From positions 1 through 64,000 of the forward strand of contig JAKIUD010000004.1 of assembly GCA_021647765.1 (NCBI GenBank): a stretch of DNA of 64,000 nucleotides. The letters are read 5' to 3'. Positions 33,269-42,047 of the stretch are shown one piece after another. Positions within the stretch are counted from its first letter, which is position 1. Every line of letters begins with the position of its first letter. A program made the position numbers and the translations under genes. The stretch comes from Desulfuromusa sp. (lineage in GTDB: Bacteria; Desulfobacterota; Desulfuromonadia; Desulfuromonadales; Geopsychrobacteraceae). The notes beneath the pieces were generated by a model. It did not search any database and was not told where the DNA came from. It saw only the letters and a list, made by a program, of their open reading frames with translations.

Positions 33269-35137
33269 CTAGAAGGTCAACTTTATCCCGGCATACCCAG
33301 ATAGTCCAGCAGTTCCGTATCCGGAAACTTCTTCGTAATCCTCATCAAACAGGTTGTCTATCCGCACAAATCCTTTCACGTTGGGGGTGATCTGGTGAGA
33401 GGCGGCAAGATTCACCAGGATGTAGCCATCCAGGGTTTCACTGCGATCATCTCGTTCGCCTACATAGAGGAGGTTAAGGCTGATTTGTTTTTTGTCATCC
33501 GGGTAAAGATTTAAACTAAAGTTTCCTGTATGCAAAGGACGTCTGAGCAGACGGCTGCCATTAGTTTTATCTTTGGAGTCGGTATAGGTGTAGGTGATCT
33601 GTGCATCGAAGAAATCGGACGGATACCATTCAATAGAGGATTCGATTCCCTGCGTTGTAAGTCCATCAATATTTATATATCCATCAGTGAAGTCATAGGA
33701 AATATAATCATCGATATCATTGTGAAAATAGGTTAATGTCGCTATGAGGCTGCTATTGCAAAACGTTTGTTCAATTCCTAAATCCCAGCTAAAGCTTTCC
33801 TCTGGTTTTAAGTTCTCATTTCCGACATTGTATGGGGGTAATTGTCCATAAAGTTGATAAAGGGATGGAGCTTTAAAACCGGTACCGATAGATCCTTTTA
33901 TGCGTGTTGCGGCATGTTTAATGTTGTACGTCGGGGCAAACCGCCAAGTGGTTTTATCGCCGAATTGGTTATGATCATCATATCGAACCCCAATTGCAGC
34001 AGAAAAGTCTTTAAGTGAAAACTGATCTTGCAAAAATAGAGCATTATTTCTTGAGTCTTCTTTATAGCTAAAGGCTGCATAGGTGACATCTGGATATGCG
34101 CTATAGTCTCCTAAGTAGGAGAATGAATCCATCTCTTCTTCCTCTGTTTCTGCTCCCAACACAATGGTTTGGTATTGCCCGAGGTGTATCGTGTTGAGCA
34201 GATCCAGTTTGGTTATCCTACCGTTATATTCGTAGCCATCGTAATAATTTGATCCTGTTGCGGTTCTGTTTTTATCTGTGACCGCAACTCCAAGAGCAAT
34301 TTCCCAAAGATCGTTATAGAGGCTAGCTTTTCCTTCAATGCGACCAGCCAGAAGTTCTGAATCCTGTACGTAATTGCCATCCACAGGCCCGTAGGCATCA
34401 TACTCATTTTCAGCATCATTGGAGTGAACATTAAGATTGATTGCAAATTTTTCCGATGGATTAACCCCAAGGTTAAAAGATATGGTCGTATTTTTAAAGC
34501 CATCATTCTCAGTGTTACCATCATTTTCGTTTGCGGAAGAGAATCCATCTGAATCTGTTCTGGAGATTGCAAAAGAGGATGAAACCATTTTTCTGCCAGC
34601 AGAGAACCCGGCTTTTTCAATCCAGGTGTTGTATGAACCTCCCTCAACTGAGGCGTAGCCTTCTGGTTGTTTCGAACCCTTTTTGGTGATGATATTGATA
34701 ACACCACCGATGGCATCCGAGCCATAAAGAACGCTCTGTGCGCCACGTACTATTTCTATCTGGGCAATATTGTCAGTGCTTAAACTCTCAAAACTGGAGC
34801 CACCAATTGATGAGGCATCTCTGTATTCGATGCCATCAATCAGGAGCAATGTGTGTCTGGTGTCTGTTCCCCTCAAGTAAATCGAAACTTGTCCGCCCAG
34901 CGATCCCGTTCGCACAACATTAACCCCCGGGACAGTTCTGAGCACATCTATCACTTGATTCTGCTGCTTCGCCTCAATCTCTGCTGCGGTAATGACAGTG
35001 ACTGAACTGGCTATCTGGCTCAGCGGAGTTTCAACTCTGGTGGCAGTTACCACAATAGGATCAAGTGTTACAACTTCTGCCTGAAGTGTTCCTGCTGTGA
35101 ATAGCAGGGCACATAGTACGATGAAACTTTTCTGCAT
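33269..35137 (-). CDS. btuB: TonB-dependent cobalamin receptor (BtuB type)
   Basis: A 622-residue outer-membrane receptor. A signal peptide (about 1-20, ending LQAEV) is followed by the TonB box region (LDPIVVTATRVETPLSQIAS) and the plug domain (IDVLRTVPGVNVVRTGSLGG, IEIVRGAQSVLYGSDAIGGV). A 22-strand barrel comes next, ending in an aromatic C-terminus (GYAGIKLTF). The start at 35137 has AGGAGGAAC upstream. A cobalamin riboswitch with terminator lies in its leader, which makes B12 the likely ligand. Confidence 0.92.
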   Translation of the reverse strand: MQKSFIVLCALLFTAGTLQAEVVTLDPIVVTATRVETPLSQIASSVTVITAAEIEAKQQNQVIDVLRTVPGVNVVRTGSLGGQVSIYLRGTDTRHTLLLIDGIEYRDASSIGGSSFESLSTDNIAQIEIVRGAQSVLYGSDAIGGVINIITKKGSKQPEGYASVEGGSYNTWIEKAGFSAGRKMVSSSFAISRTDSDGFSSANENDGNTENDGFKNTTISFNLGVNPSEKFAINLNVHSNDAENEYDAYGPVDGNYVQDSELLAGRIEGKASLYNDLWEIALGVAVTDKNRTATGSNYYDGYEYNGRITKLDLLNTIHLGQYQTIVLGAETEEEEMDSFSYLGDYSAYPDVTYAAFSYKEDSRNNALFLQDQFSLKDFSAAIGVRYDDHNQFGDKTTWRFAPTYNIKHAATRIKGSIGTGFKAPSLYQLYGQLPPYNVGNENLKPEESFSWDLGIEQTFCNSSLIATLTYFHNDIDDYISYDFTDGYINIDGLTTQGIESSIEWYPSDFFDAQITYTYTDSKDKTNGSRLLRRPLHTGNFSLNLYPDDKKQISLNLLYVGERDDRSETLDGYILVNLAASHQITPNVKGFVRIDNLFDEDYEEVSGYGTAGLSGYAGIKLTF

Positions 35138-35180
35138 TTTGTTCCTCCTGTTTTCCCGTGAGAGCCGACGAACGCACAAT

Positions 35181-35214
35181 AAAAAAACCCGACACCAATG
35201 ACAGGTGCGGGTTT
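35181..35214 (-). terminator. Riboswitch-controlled terminator upstream of btuB
   Basis: On the minus strand AAACCCGCACC pairs with GGTGTCGGGTTT (one bulge) and runs into seven T. It lies between the aptamer and the btuB ATG, so cobalamin binding probably favours this terminator. Confidence 0.85.
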
Positions 35215-35271
35215 CCGTATTTTACCGCGCTCGTCCACGCTCCCTTGCCCGGGGAGATGAAAGTGGATGTT

Positions 35272-35455
35272 CTACGGTAGGTCTTCTGGCTTACGAGTTT
35301 TCAACATTGTTTCCTGTTGAAGAAGCGGACAGCCTTCCCGGGGGGGTCACCAGTGACATATTTTGTCCGATTCAACTCGATTACAGCGGCGGGTCCGTGG
35401 AGGATTTACACCTCACTTCCCTGTTTATGCTTTTTAAGCACCGTAAAACGATTCA
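35272..35455 (-). promoter_or_regulatory. Cobalamin riboswitch controlling btuB
   Basis: On the minus strand the leader has the conserved core GGACCCGCCGCTGTAA (near 35380-35400) and, toward the 3' end, a good B12 box AAGCCAGAAGACCTACC (about 35276-35292), in the order expected for an adenosylcobalamin aptamer. A promoter lies just upstream and a terminator just downstream, so regulation is by transcription termination. Confidence 0.9.
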
Positions 35456-35467
35456 ATTGTGACTCTG

Positions 35468-35497
35468 CTTATAGAGGAATATCGTGTCTTCTGTCAA
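35468..35497 (-). promoter_or_regulatory. btuBp: Sigma-70 promoter of the btuB riboswitch transcript
   Basis: Minus strand TTGACA (35497-35492), 18-bp spacer, TATAAG (35473-35468). The predicted start is about 35460, immediately before the aptamer. Confidence 0.7.
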
Positions 35498-35634
35498 TCA
35501 ATACTAAAGTGTTTTGTTTTAACTTTAGCATTGTTGTTGTGACCAGTTGTACGAAGTGCCATGCATTGAAGCGGCTGTCGATCAATATCGGTCAAAACTG
35601 AATATTTTTTTACTCTGGATTCCCGCTATCAAGT

Positions 35635-35765
35635 GAGCCTCTTGCAAAACCCTTTAAAGTCCAGTGACCGTCATTCCCGCGTAGGCGGGAAACCAGAAGT
35701 TTTCTGGGTTTATCAAAAAACTGGATCCCCGTTTTCACGAGGATGACGACTTTTGCAAGAGGCTC
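35635..35765 (-). mobile_element. Family G MITE-like element, intact, with target-site duplication
   Basis: 131 bp with 15-bp perfect terminal inverted repeats: GAGCCTCTTGCAAAA (35635-35649) and TTTTGCAAGAGGCTC (35751-35765). AAGT flanks both sides (35631-35634 and 35766-35769), a 4-bp target duplication. There is no coding capacity, so it would need a transposase in trans. The stop codon of cbiB uses the first bases of the element. Confidence 0.85.
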
Positions 35766-36708
35766 AAGTGGTTACTAGTTTTAATAAAACCCCACCAGCC
35801 ACTACGCAAAGTGAAGTCACTACCAGCAGGCGAAGTGCGACTTTAATTTTTTCTGGAATTATTTTCTCCAGCGGGTCTCCCAGATAAGGGCGGAATGATA
35901 TTTTGCAGTCATAGCTGATTTTCCCACCCAGTTGGATAGCCAATGCTCCAGCAAAGGCTGCTTCGATCTGGCCACCGTTGGGGCTGGGGTGATTGTTCCG
36001 ATCACGCCGAAAAATATGCCACGCCTGATTGCCGTCCTGTCTTAATATCCAGGCAGCCAGGGGCACCAACAGTGCGCTAATCCGCGCCGGGAGAAAATTG
36101 GCCAGGTCATCCAGTCGTGCCGCCGCCCAGCCAAACTGAAGATAGCGTTTATTCTTATAGCCCCAGGTTGAATCGAGGGTATTGATCGCTTTATACAGCA
36201 TGGCACCCGGTGCGCCTGCGATTAGGGCGAAGAGCAGGGGAGCCGTCACTCCGTCCACGGTATTTTCGGCAATACTTTCGATCGTTGCTCGGGCGATCTC
36301 TTCTTCGTCCAGATCTTCTGTGTCACGTCCTACCAACATTGCCACTTTGTTTCTAGCCTGAGAGAGCTCTCTTGCGGCAAGTGCACGGTAAACCGCCAAG
36401 GCATGCTGACGTAAATCCTGCAGGGCAAAACAGGTGGTGAGGAACAAAATAGAGACCAGATCACCAAAGAGAGGATGGATGGCTGTCGCCAGATGGCAAC
36501 AAAGCCAAACCAGACCGGTACTGATGGTTACGACCAGCAACGTGGCAATGATCCCGGCAATGCGGAGAGGAAGCATGCACCGTAATGGAACTTCAATAAA
36601 TAATGCCAATTTCCCGATCCCTTTGACCGGATGGGGAAACCAGCGCGGATCGCCGCTTAAAAAATCGAGAAATAGCGCCAGTAGAATCTGTACCGACAAC
36701 GGTATCAC
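35764..36708 (-). CDS. cbiB: Adenosylcobinamide-phosphate synthase CbiB
   Basis: A 314-residue inner-membrane enzyme that joins the aminopropanol-phosphate arm to adenosylcobyric acid. Marks are the N-terminal DFLSGDPRWFPHPVKGIGKL, AIESIAENTVDGVTAPLLFA and INTLDSTWGYKNKRYLQFGW, all typical of CbiB (called CobD in Pseudomonas). The start overlaps the cobD-cobQ fusion gene stop by 4 bp. The TGA stop is formed at the border of the family G element. Confidence 0.92.
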   Translation of the reverse strand: MIPLSVQILLALFLDFLSGDPRWFPHPVKGIGKLALFIEVPLRCMLPLRIAGIIATLLVVTISTGLVWLCCHLATAIHPLFGDLVSILFLTTCFALQDLRQHALAVYRALAARELSQARNKVAMLVGRDTEDLDEEEIARATIESIAENTVDGVTAPLLFALIAGAPGAMLYKAINTLDSTWGYKNKRYLQFGWAAARLDDLANFLPARISALLVPLAAWILRQDGNQAWHIFRRDRNNHPSPNGGQIEAAFAGALAIQLGGKISYDCKISFRPYLGDPLEKIIPEKIKVALRLLVVTSLCVVAGGVLLKLVTT

Positions 36709-39293
36709 AACCCGAGCACCTGGTAGATTTTATCCATATCCAGAGAAGAACGAACCTGATCGGCCAAACGGTTGAGAGCGGGTTCCAGATCGTAGGGGGA
36801 TTGTACTTTGCCGATCACTTGCCACCCTTTCCGTTGCCGCAGACGGTCAAGAAACCAGCGGCGGAAGCCATCCGCATCAAATACGCCATGCAAATAGGTT
36901 CCCCAAATATGTTCTTTCTCCGCCAAACAACTGCCGATGACCGCACCATCTTCGCGAAAAAGCAGAGGCTTAAGGTTGTTCCCGGCACTGGTTCCATGGT
37001 GAATTTCGTAGCCATGAAGGTGCTCGCTTGATGGCAGATGGGTCGCCTGACAACGACTCATCGTCTTATCCGGCTGTAAAACTGTATCCATCGGCAGTAA
37101 GTCCAATCCCTGACAGGTTATCCCGGAAGATTCAACCCCGTGGGGGTCGGCAATTTTTTTACCGAGTAATTGATAGCCACCACAGATACCAACAACCTCC
37201 GTTCCTCCTGCCTCTGCCAATTGGCGAACCGCATCGGCCAGCCCCGATTTGAGCAGATAATCGAGATCACTTATCACGTTCTTTGTCCCCGGTAGGATAA
37301 GCGCATCTGGCTGTCCCAGGTCGGCCACCTGACAGACCCGTCGCACATGGACATCGGCTTCGATCCGCAGGGCATCAACATCGGTAAAGTTGGAGATATG
37401 CGGCAGATCGATCAGGGCAATATCAAGAATATCACCCTCTTTTTTGTCCCCATCGAGCAGCCCGTCTTTGAAATCGACCGAGTCTTCCTCTGGCAGCCCG
37501 AGATTCTGCAGATAGGGAACCGTGCCAAAAAAAGGTTTTCCCGTATGGAGGGTGGTTAAATCCAGAGCATCGCCAAGGAGGATTTTGTCGCCACGAAACC
37601 GATTGATTACAAAACCGCTGACCAGTTGTCGCTCCCATTCGGTGAGGAGTTCCATCGTACCAACGAAGGAAGCAAACACCCCGCCCCGGTCAATATCTCC
37701 AACCAGCAGAACTTTGGCGTCGGCATAACGTGCCATGTTCATATTGACAATGTCGCGTGATTTAAGATTGATCTCTGCCGGGCTGCCTGCTCCTTCCAGC
37801 ACCATGACCTGATGCTCACTGGCAAGGCTGTCGTAGCATTGTTGTACTTGGGTGAAAATCCCTGCCCGGCGTTCGGCATAGTCACGGAAATGCATGGTTT
37901 CCAGTACTTTGCCGCAAGCAATCACCTGCGATCCGGTGACGCTGCTCGGTTTGAGCAACACAGGATTCATCCGCACATCAGCATCCAGGCGACAGGCTTG
38001 TGCCTGGAGGATCTGTGCTCGACCCATTTCTCCACCCTGATAAGTGACCCCCGAGTTGAGTGACATGTTCTGCGCTTTGAATGGTGCAACCGACACCCCA
38101 TCCTGATGGAGAATCCGGCACAGTGCTGCGGTGAGGATACTCTTTCCGGCGTTGGAACCGGTTCCCTGAAACATTATCGCTGGAGTTTTACGTCCTTTTT
38201 TCTTTGGCACTACTGCGTTAAGACATCGATTGAGTTCGACACAGAGGCTTTGCTGTTCCTCGGCAGTTCGCACAGCAACCCGAAAATAGCGATCGTCGAG
38301 CCCGTGGAAATTATTACAGTTACGAATCACAATCCCTTTTTTCAGTAACTTGTCTGCCAGGGTTGTCGCATCAATCGCAGGATGGTCGATTCGGATCAGG
38401 AGGAAATTGGCATCGCCGGAGAATGGATGTAGCCCGCGGATCGCCTTGAGTTGGGCAAACAGGTCGAGTCGTTGCTGCCGCACATAATCACGAGTCTGAT
38501 GGAGGAAATCGCTGTCGTGTAAAGCGCGGATACCCACCGCTTGCGCAATCGTATTCACCGACCAATCGGGACGTAAATGACGCATGGCGGCAATCACTTG
38601 TTGATCTGCCAGGACATAGCCTAAACGTAGCCCTGGAATTGCCCATGATTTGGTCATCGATTGGACGATGATCAGGTTGGCAGGTCGCTGCCAGCGGAGA
38701 GAATTCTCCGGGTCGGTAAAATCGATAAAAGATTCATCGATAATGAAATAATTCTGCGGACGTTTCAGGATGAGTCCCCGTAACAATTGAGCATCACCCA
38801 ACTGACCGGTGGGGTTGTTTGGGTGGCCAATAATCACCAGATGATCATCGGTCAGCATTGACGACAGCTGAGCAATATTGAGTTGAAACTCGTTTTTGGC
38901 CAACAAAGGTAAGGTATCAACTTGCAAACCAGCGACTTCCGCGATGGAGATGTAATCCCCGTAACTTGGAACCGGAATCAGGAGACGATTCTGTCCCAGA
39001 ACCTGTGGTAGCAGATAGAGCAGTTCACTCGCGCCGTTTCCAACCATCACCTGATCAGGTTCAGTCTGGTGATGTGCGGCAAGTGCTGCGAGCAGTTCCC
39101 CTGCCTCGGGATCTGGATAGTGTGCCAGATGACTGACCTGAGTGCTAATCAATGGGCGTAACCAAGGTGGAAAACCAAGAGGATTGATGCTGGCAGAAAA
39201 ATCGAGCAGTTCCCCTTGCGGTAAACCACTCATTTCACTGGCTCGACGTAGATTACCGCCATGCCTCTGTCCTGGATTCATTACATTATTCAT
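36705..39293 (-). CDS. Fused threonine-phosphate decarboxylase and cobyric acid synthase (CobD-CobQ/CbiP)
   Basis: An 862-residue single-frame fusion. Residues 1-360 are a PLP class I aminotransferase-fold L-threonine-O-3-phosphate decarboxylase: HGGNLRRASE, GNGASELLYLLPQV, GHPNNPTGQL, and PLP Lys215 in SMTKSWAIPGLRLGYV. Residues about 371-862 are cobyric acid synthase: ATP motif GTGSNAGKS (377-385), AQNMSLNSGVTYQGGEMGRA, DIDRGGVFASFVG, a glutaminase-like GICGGYQLLG with the nucleophile Cys, and GTYLHGVFD. The linker VPKKKGRK is short and basic. The start overlaps the cobS stop by 1 bp (TAATG). The decarboxylase makes the aminopropanol phosphate that CbiB attaches to the CobQ product, so three consecutive steps are encoded side by side. 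Confidence 0.9.
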   Translation of the reverse strand: MNNVMNPGQRHGGNLRRASEMSGLPQGELLDFSASINPLGFPPWLRPLISTQVSHLAHYPDPEAGELLAALAAHHQTEPDQVMVGNGASELLYLLPQVLGQNRLLIPVPSYGDYISIAEVAGLQVDTLPLLAKNEFQLNIAQLSSMLTDDHLVIIGHPNNPTGQLGDAQLLRGLILKRPQNYFIIDESFIDFTDPENSLRWQRPANLIIVQSMTKSWAIPGLRLGYVLADQQVIAAMRHLRPDWSVNTIAQAVGIRALHDSDFLHQTRDYVRQQRLDLFAQLKAIRGLHPFSGDANFLLIRIDHPAIDATTLADKLLKKGIVIRNCNNFHGLDDRYFRVAVRTAEEQQSLCVELNRCLNAVVPKKKGRKTPAIMFQGTGSNAGKSILTAALCRILHQDGVSVAPFKAQNMSLNSGVTYQGGEMGRAQILQAQACRLDADVRMNPVLLKPSSVTGSQVIACGKVLETMHFRDYAERRAGIFTQVQQCYDSLASEHQVMVLEGAGSPAEINLKSRDIVNMNMARYADAKVLLVGDIDRGGVFASFVGTMELLTEWERQLVSGFVINRFRGDKILLGDALDLTTLHTGKPFFGTVPYLQNLGLPEEDSVDFKDGLLDGDKKEGDILDIALIDLPHISNFTDVDALRIEADVHVRRVCQVADLGQPDALILPGTKNVISDLDYLLKSGLADAVRQLAEAGGTEVVGICGGYQLLGKKIADPHGVESSGITCQGLDLLPMDTVLQPDKTMSRCQATHLPSSEHLHGYEIHHGTSAGNNLKPLLFREDGAVIGSCLAEKEHIWGTYLHGVFDADGFRRWFLDRLRQRKGWQVIGKVQSPYDLEPALNRLADQVRSSLDMDKIYQVLGL

Positions 39294-40051
39294 TACATTA
39301 TTCCCTGATAAGCAAGAATAACAACACCGAGTGCCGGTAATAATTCGACCAGTTCACAGGTCGCTCCCAGGGTGTCGCCAGTAAAACCACCAATCTTGCG
39401 CTGGCTGTAGAGACCCGATAGCCAGCTTCCAAAACAGACGACGGCAGTGACAAGTGATCCCATCATCCAACCCAAAAGGAAAAAAGAAGGAATTGACAAT
39501 ATGGCTAATGCAATAAACAAACGCACCCAACTGAATTGATTGCTGATAAAAGCCGCCGTCCCTTCGCGTCGCGCGTAAGGGAGCCAGCTGCTGATCACTG
39601 GCAACACACACCGTCCAGCAAGGGGCATCAACAAGATCGCCTGCCAACGCCAGACCAGCGGCAATGAGAGAAGCAGCATCAATTTGAGTAGCAGAACAAT
39701 AACAATTGCTGTAACGCCCATGGGTCCCGAACGGCTATCCTTCATGATTTCCAGCATCTGCTCTCGTCCGCGGCTGCTGAAAAAAGCGTCAGCACTGTCA
39801 GCTAATCCATCCAGATGCAATGCGCCAGAAATTGCGATCATTGCCAGTATCAGTAGCACACTGGCAACCTGCATCGGTAACAACCAGCAGAGGAAAAGAT
39901 CCAGAACTGCCATCATCAGGCCGATCAGCAATCCTACCAGGGGATACCAATCGGGGCTTTTGCGGAAGCTGGTTTCATCACCGCACCACGATTCTGGAAT
40001 CGGTATAATAGTGAGGAACCGTAAGGCTGAAAAGAAGGGTTTTAAATCCAT
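39293..40051 (-). CDS. cobS: Adenosylcobinamide-GDP ribazoletransferase CobS
   Basis: A 252-residue polytopic membrane enzyme of the last assembly step, joining the alpha-ribazole lower ligand to adenosylcobinamide-GDP. Marks are ALRFLTIIPIPESW at the N-terminus, LHLDGLADSADAFFSSRGRE with the Mg-binding Asp cluster, MKDSRSGPMGVTAIV and GGFTGDTLGATCELVE. The gene begins 15 bp after cobT. Confidence 0.92.
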   Translation of the reverse strand: MDLKPFFSALRFLTIIPIPESWCGDETSFRKSPDWYPLVGLLIGLMMAVLDLFLCWLLPMQVASVLLILAMIAISGALHLDGLADSADAFFSSRGREQMLEIMKDSRSGPMGVTAIVIVLLLKLMLLLSLPLVWRWQAILLMPLAGRCVLPVISSWLPYARREGTAAFISNQFSWVRLFIALAILSIPSFFLLGWMMGSLVTAVVCFGSWLSGLYSQRKIGGFTGDTLGATCELVELLPALGVVILAYQGIM

Positions 40052-40066
40052 TCTGATATCATCTGA

Positions 40067-41128
40067 CTATTTCGCTTCTGAAACAGCGGCTTCGCTGAAT
40101 GTCGCCATCTCAGTTAAAATAGCGACAGCACCTTCAACCAGATTCATGGCGACCGCAGCCCCTGTTCCCTCACCGAGACGGAACTGCAGATCCAGAAGAG
40201 GCTCTTTTCCCAGATCGGCAAGTGCGGCAACCTGTCCTTTTTCGACACTCCGGTGTGCTGCAATCATATATTCCTTGCTTTTAGGAGCCAGTCGACCCGC
40301 AAGCAGTGCTCCAGCGGTTGAGATAAAGCCATCAATAATAATTGGTTTTTTCAGGGCAGCTGCACCCAGAACCAGACCCGCTATGCCAGCGATTTCAAAA
40401 CCACCCACTTTACTTATGACATCAATTGGATCAGCAGGGTCTGGATTGTTGCGGCTCAGTGCCTTTTCGAGAACATCAATTTTATGTACCAGCTGCGCAT
40501 CGTCCAGGCCGGTTCCACGACCGACAACATCCGCTATTGGTAGCTGGCATAAGGTTGCAACAATGGCACTGCTTGGAGAGGTGTTGCCGATCCCCATGTC
40601 ACCGGTGCCAAACAGATCGGTGGAGTCCGCCAGCTCCTGCGCTACGCTGATACCTGCTTCGAGGGCTCTGACAGCTTGATCCCGGCTCATGGCGGGCTTT
40701 TCGGCAAAGTTATTGGTTCCGGAAGCAATCTTCCGGTCAAGAATGTTACCCTCAGCTGCAAGGATGGAAAGATCACCGGCAATCCCCATATCGACAACTT
40801 TGACATCGGCACCAGCTTGTCTGGCGAGGACGTTGATTCCTGCGACACCGTTAACAAAGCCACGCACCATCTCTACGGTGACCTCTTTGGGGAAAAGGCT
40901 GATCCCCGCATCGGTAATGCCGTGATCACCCGCCATAACAACAATGGTTTTGCGTTCTACACTGGGACGTATCGAACCACAGATACCTGCCAGATCCAGT
41001 GCCAGATCCATCAGTCGACCCAACGCCCAGTGGGGCATGATTAATTGATCCAGACGCTCTTTTGCCTGTGCACGAACAGTTTCATTCTGTCCAGCAATAG
41101 AATTAATGGTTTTGTTCAGTAAATTCAT
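40067..41128 (-). CDS. cobT: Nicotinate-nucleotide-dimethylbenzimidazole phosphoribosyltransferase CobT
   Basis: A 353-residue enzyme that activates the lower-ligand base to alpha-ribazole phosphate. Marks are VMAGDHGITDAGISLFPKEV, GDMGIGNTSPSSAIVATL, the IGGFEIAG-type stretch KVGGFEIAGIAGLVLGAAAL, and the catalytic region FRLGEGTGAAVAMNLVEGA containing the Glu general base. I start at 41128, where the ATG overlaps the cobU stop (ATGA) and GGAGAAC lies upstream. Confidence 0.93.
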   Translation of the reverse strand: MNLLNKTINSIAGQNETVRAQAKERLDQLIMPHWALGRLMDLALDLAGICGSIRPSVERKTIVVMAGDHGITDAGISLFPKEVTVEMVRGFVNGVAGINVLARQAGADVKVVDMGIAGDLSILAAEGNILDRKIASGTNNFAEKPAMSRDQAVRALEAGISVAQELADSTDLFGTGDMGIGNTSPSSAIVATLCQLPIADVVGRGTGLDDAQLVHKIDVLEKALSRNNPDPADPIDVISKVGGFEIAGIAGLVLGAAALKKPIIIDGFISTAGALLAGRLAPKSKEYMIAAHRSVEKGQVAALADLGKEPLLDLQFRLGEGTGAAVAMNLVEGAVAILTEMATFSEAAVSEAK

Positions 41129-41679
41129 ACAAATTGTTCTCCCTGTTTTAAGGTTAGTGGAATGCCCGAGATCATAAAGATAGCCTCGTCGGACAGTTTT
41201 GCTATGGTCTGGTTGCAACGTCCAAGACAATCCCGGTAACGCCTGGACACCGAATCCGCAGGCACCAATCCCATCCCCAGTTCATTGGTTACAAAAATAA
41301 CGGTCTGATTCGTTTTTCGACAGCTATTAACCAGCTCTATACATTGTTTGCTGATCATCTGTTCGGTCAAAGTTTTCCCCTTTTGTTCCGCTTCGTAGAG
41401 GAGATTGTTAATCCATAAAGTCAGACAATCGATGAGGAGCACGTCAAAATGACTCGCTTGTTCAATTGCTGCGATCAAGTCGAATGGTGCTTCAATTGTT
41501 TCCCATTCCTGATTTTTTCGTTGCTGTTGGTGGAGTACAATACGCTCCTCCATCTCTTCATCAATCCGTGGACAGGTTGCCAGGTAAGCGCGTTTGCCGG
41601 GAAAGCTTTCTGCAAGCTTCTGAGCATAATTACTCTTGCCGCTACGACATCCGCCGCTGATATAGGTCAAACGAGCCAT
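41125..41679 (-). CDS. cobU: Adenosylcobinamide kinase / GTP:adenosylcobinamide-phosphate guanylyltransferase CobU
   Basis: A 184-residue bifunctional enzyme: P-loop GGCRSGKS (9-16), the ATCPRIDEEMEERIVLHQQQR segment in which the guanylylated His lies, DVLLIDCLTLWINNLL and VTNELGMGLVPADSVSRRYR. First gene of the five-gene cob operon, with GGAG before the ATG, 10 bp behind the riboswitch terminator. Confidence 0.93.
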   Translation of the reverse strand: MARLTYISGGCRSGKSNYAQKLAESFPGKRAYLATCPRIDEEMEERIVLHQQQRKNQEWETIEAPFDLIAAIEQASHFDVLLIDCLTLWINNLLYEAEQKGKTLTEQMISKQCIELVNSCRKTNQTVIFVTNELGMGLVPADSVSRRYRDCLGRCNQTIAKLSDEAIFMISGIPLTLKQGEQFV

Positions 41680-41688
41680 AGTTTCTCC

Positions 41689-41727
41689 AAAAAAAATCCC
41701 GGAACCTGTTTGTTCAGGCTCCGGGAT
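41689..41727 (-). terminator. Riboswitch-controlled terminator upstream of cobU
   Basis: On the minus strand ATCCCGGAGCCTG pairs with CAGGTTCCGGGAT (one mismatch) and runs into eight T, ending 10 bp before the cobU ATG. Confidence 0.85.
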
Positions 41728-41769
41728 ACCGTTTTTATCCGTTGGATTTATCTGCCAGGATCCTCACTC

Positions 41770-41896
41770 CACGAAGCTCAGGCAGTCGTACTCAGGAAAA
41801 GAAAGTATCTGGCTTCCGGTAAAATCGATTTCTCCGGTTACAGTGGCGGGTCCGCGACGGATTTTCACCGTCTTCCTTTTTCTTCATGTTTGTATC
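41770..41896 (-). promoter_or_regulatory. Cobalamin riboswitch controlling the cobU operon
   Basis: On the minus strand CGCGGACCCGCCACTGTAACC (part of about 41838-41862) is the best conserved segment of the B12 aptamer, followed by a B12-box-like GGAAGCCAGATAC (about 41807-41819). The B12 box is less perfect than in the btuB copy. The terminator follows before cobU, and the promoter is just upstream. Confidence 0.88.
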
Positions 41897-41902
41897 GGGT
41901 TG

Positions 41903-41931
41903 ATTAGAATGTAAAAAGCTCTCTTCTGCAA
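41903..41931 (-). promoter_or_regulatory. cobUp: Sigma-70 promoter of the cobU riboswitch transcript
   Basis: Minus strand TTGCAG (41931-41926), 17-bp spacer, TCTAAT (41908-41903). The match is moderate, but the position just ahead of the aptamer supports it. Confidence 0.5.
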
Positions 41932-42047
41932 GAAAAAATTTGGATAAAAATATTTTTTACGGGCAGGTATTTTGTCATCACTTGAAATTGTGTTACTTTG
42001 TTTTTTCAAAAACTGCGGGATAAGGCAGAAAACAGAAAGGGGCAGGG

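Noticed and set aside
35548..35562. CTKCH, a c-type haem motif, in a short plus-strand frame after the btuB riboswitch promoter region
   Set aside because: The frame overlaps the riboswitch and promoter on the other strand, has no start with ribosome site and continues only about ten residues beyond the motif. A chance match or tiny remnant is more likely than a cytochrome gene.
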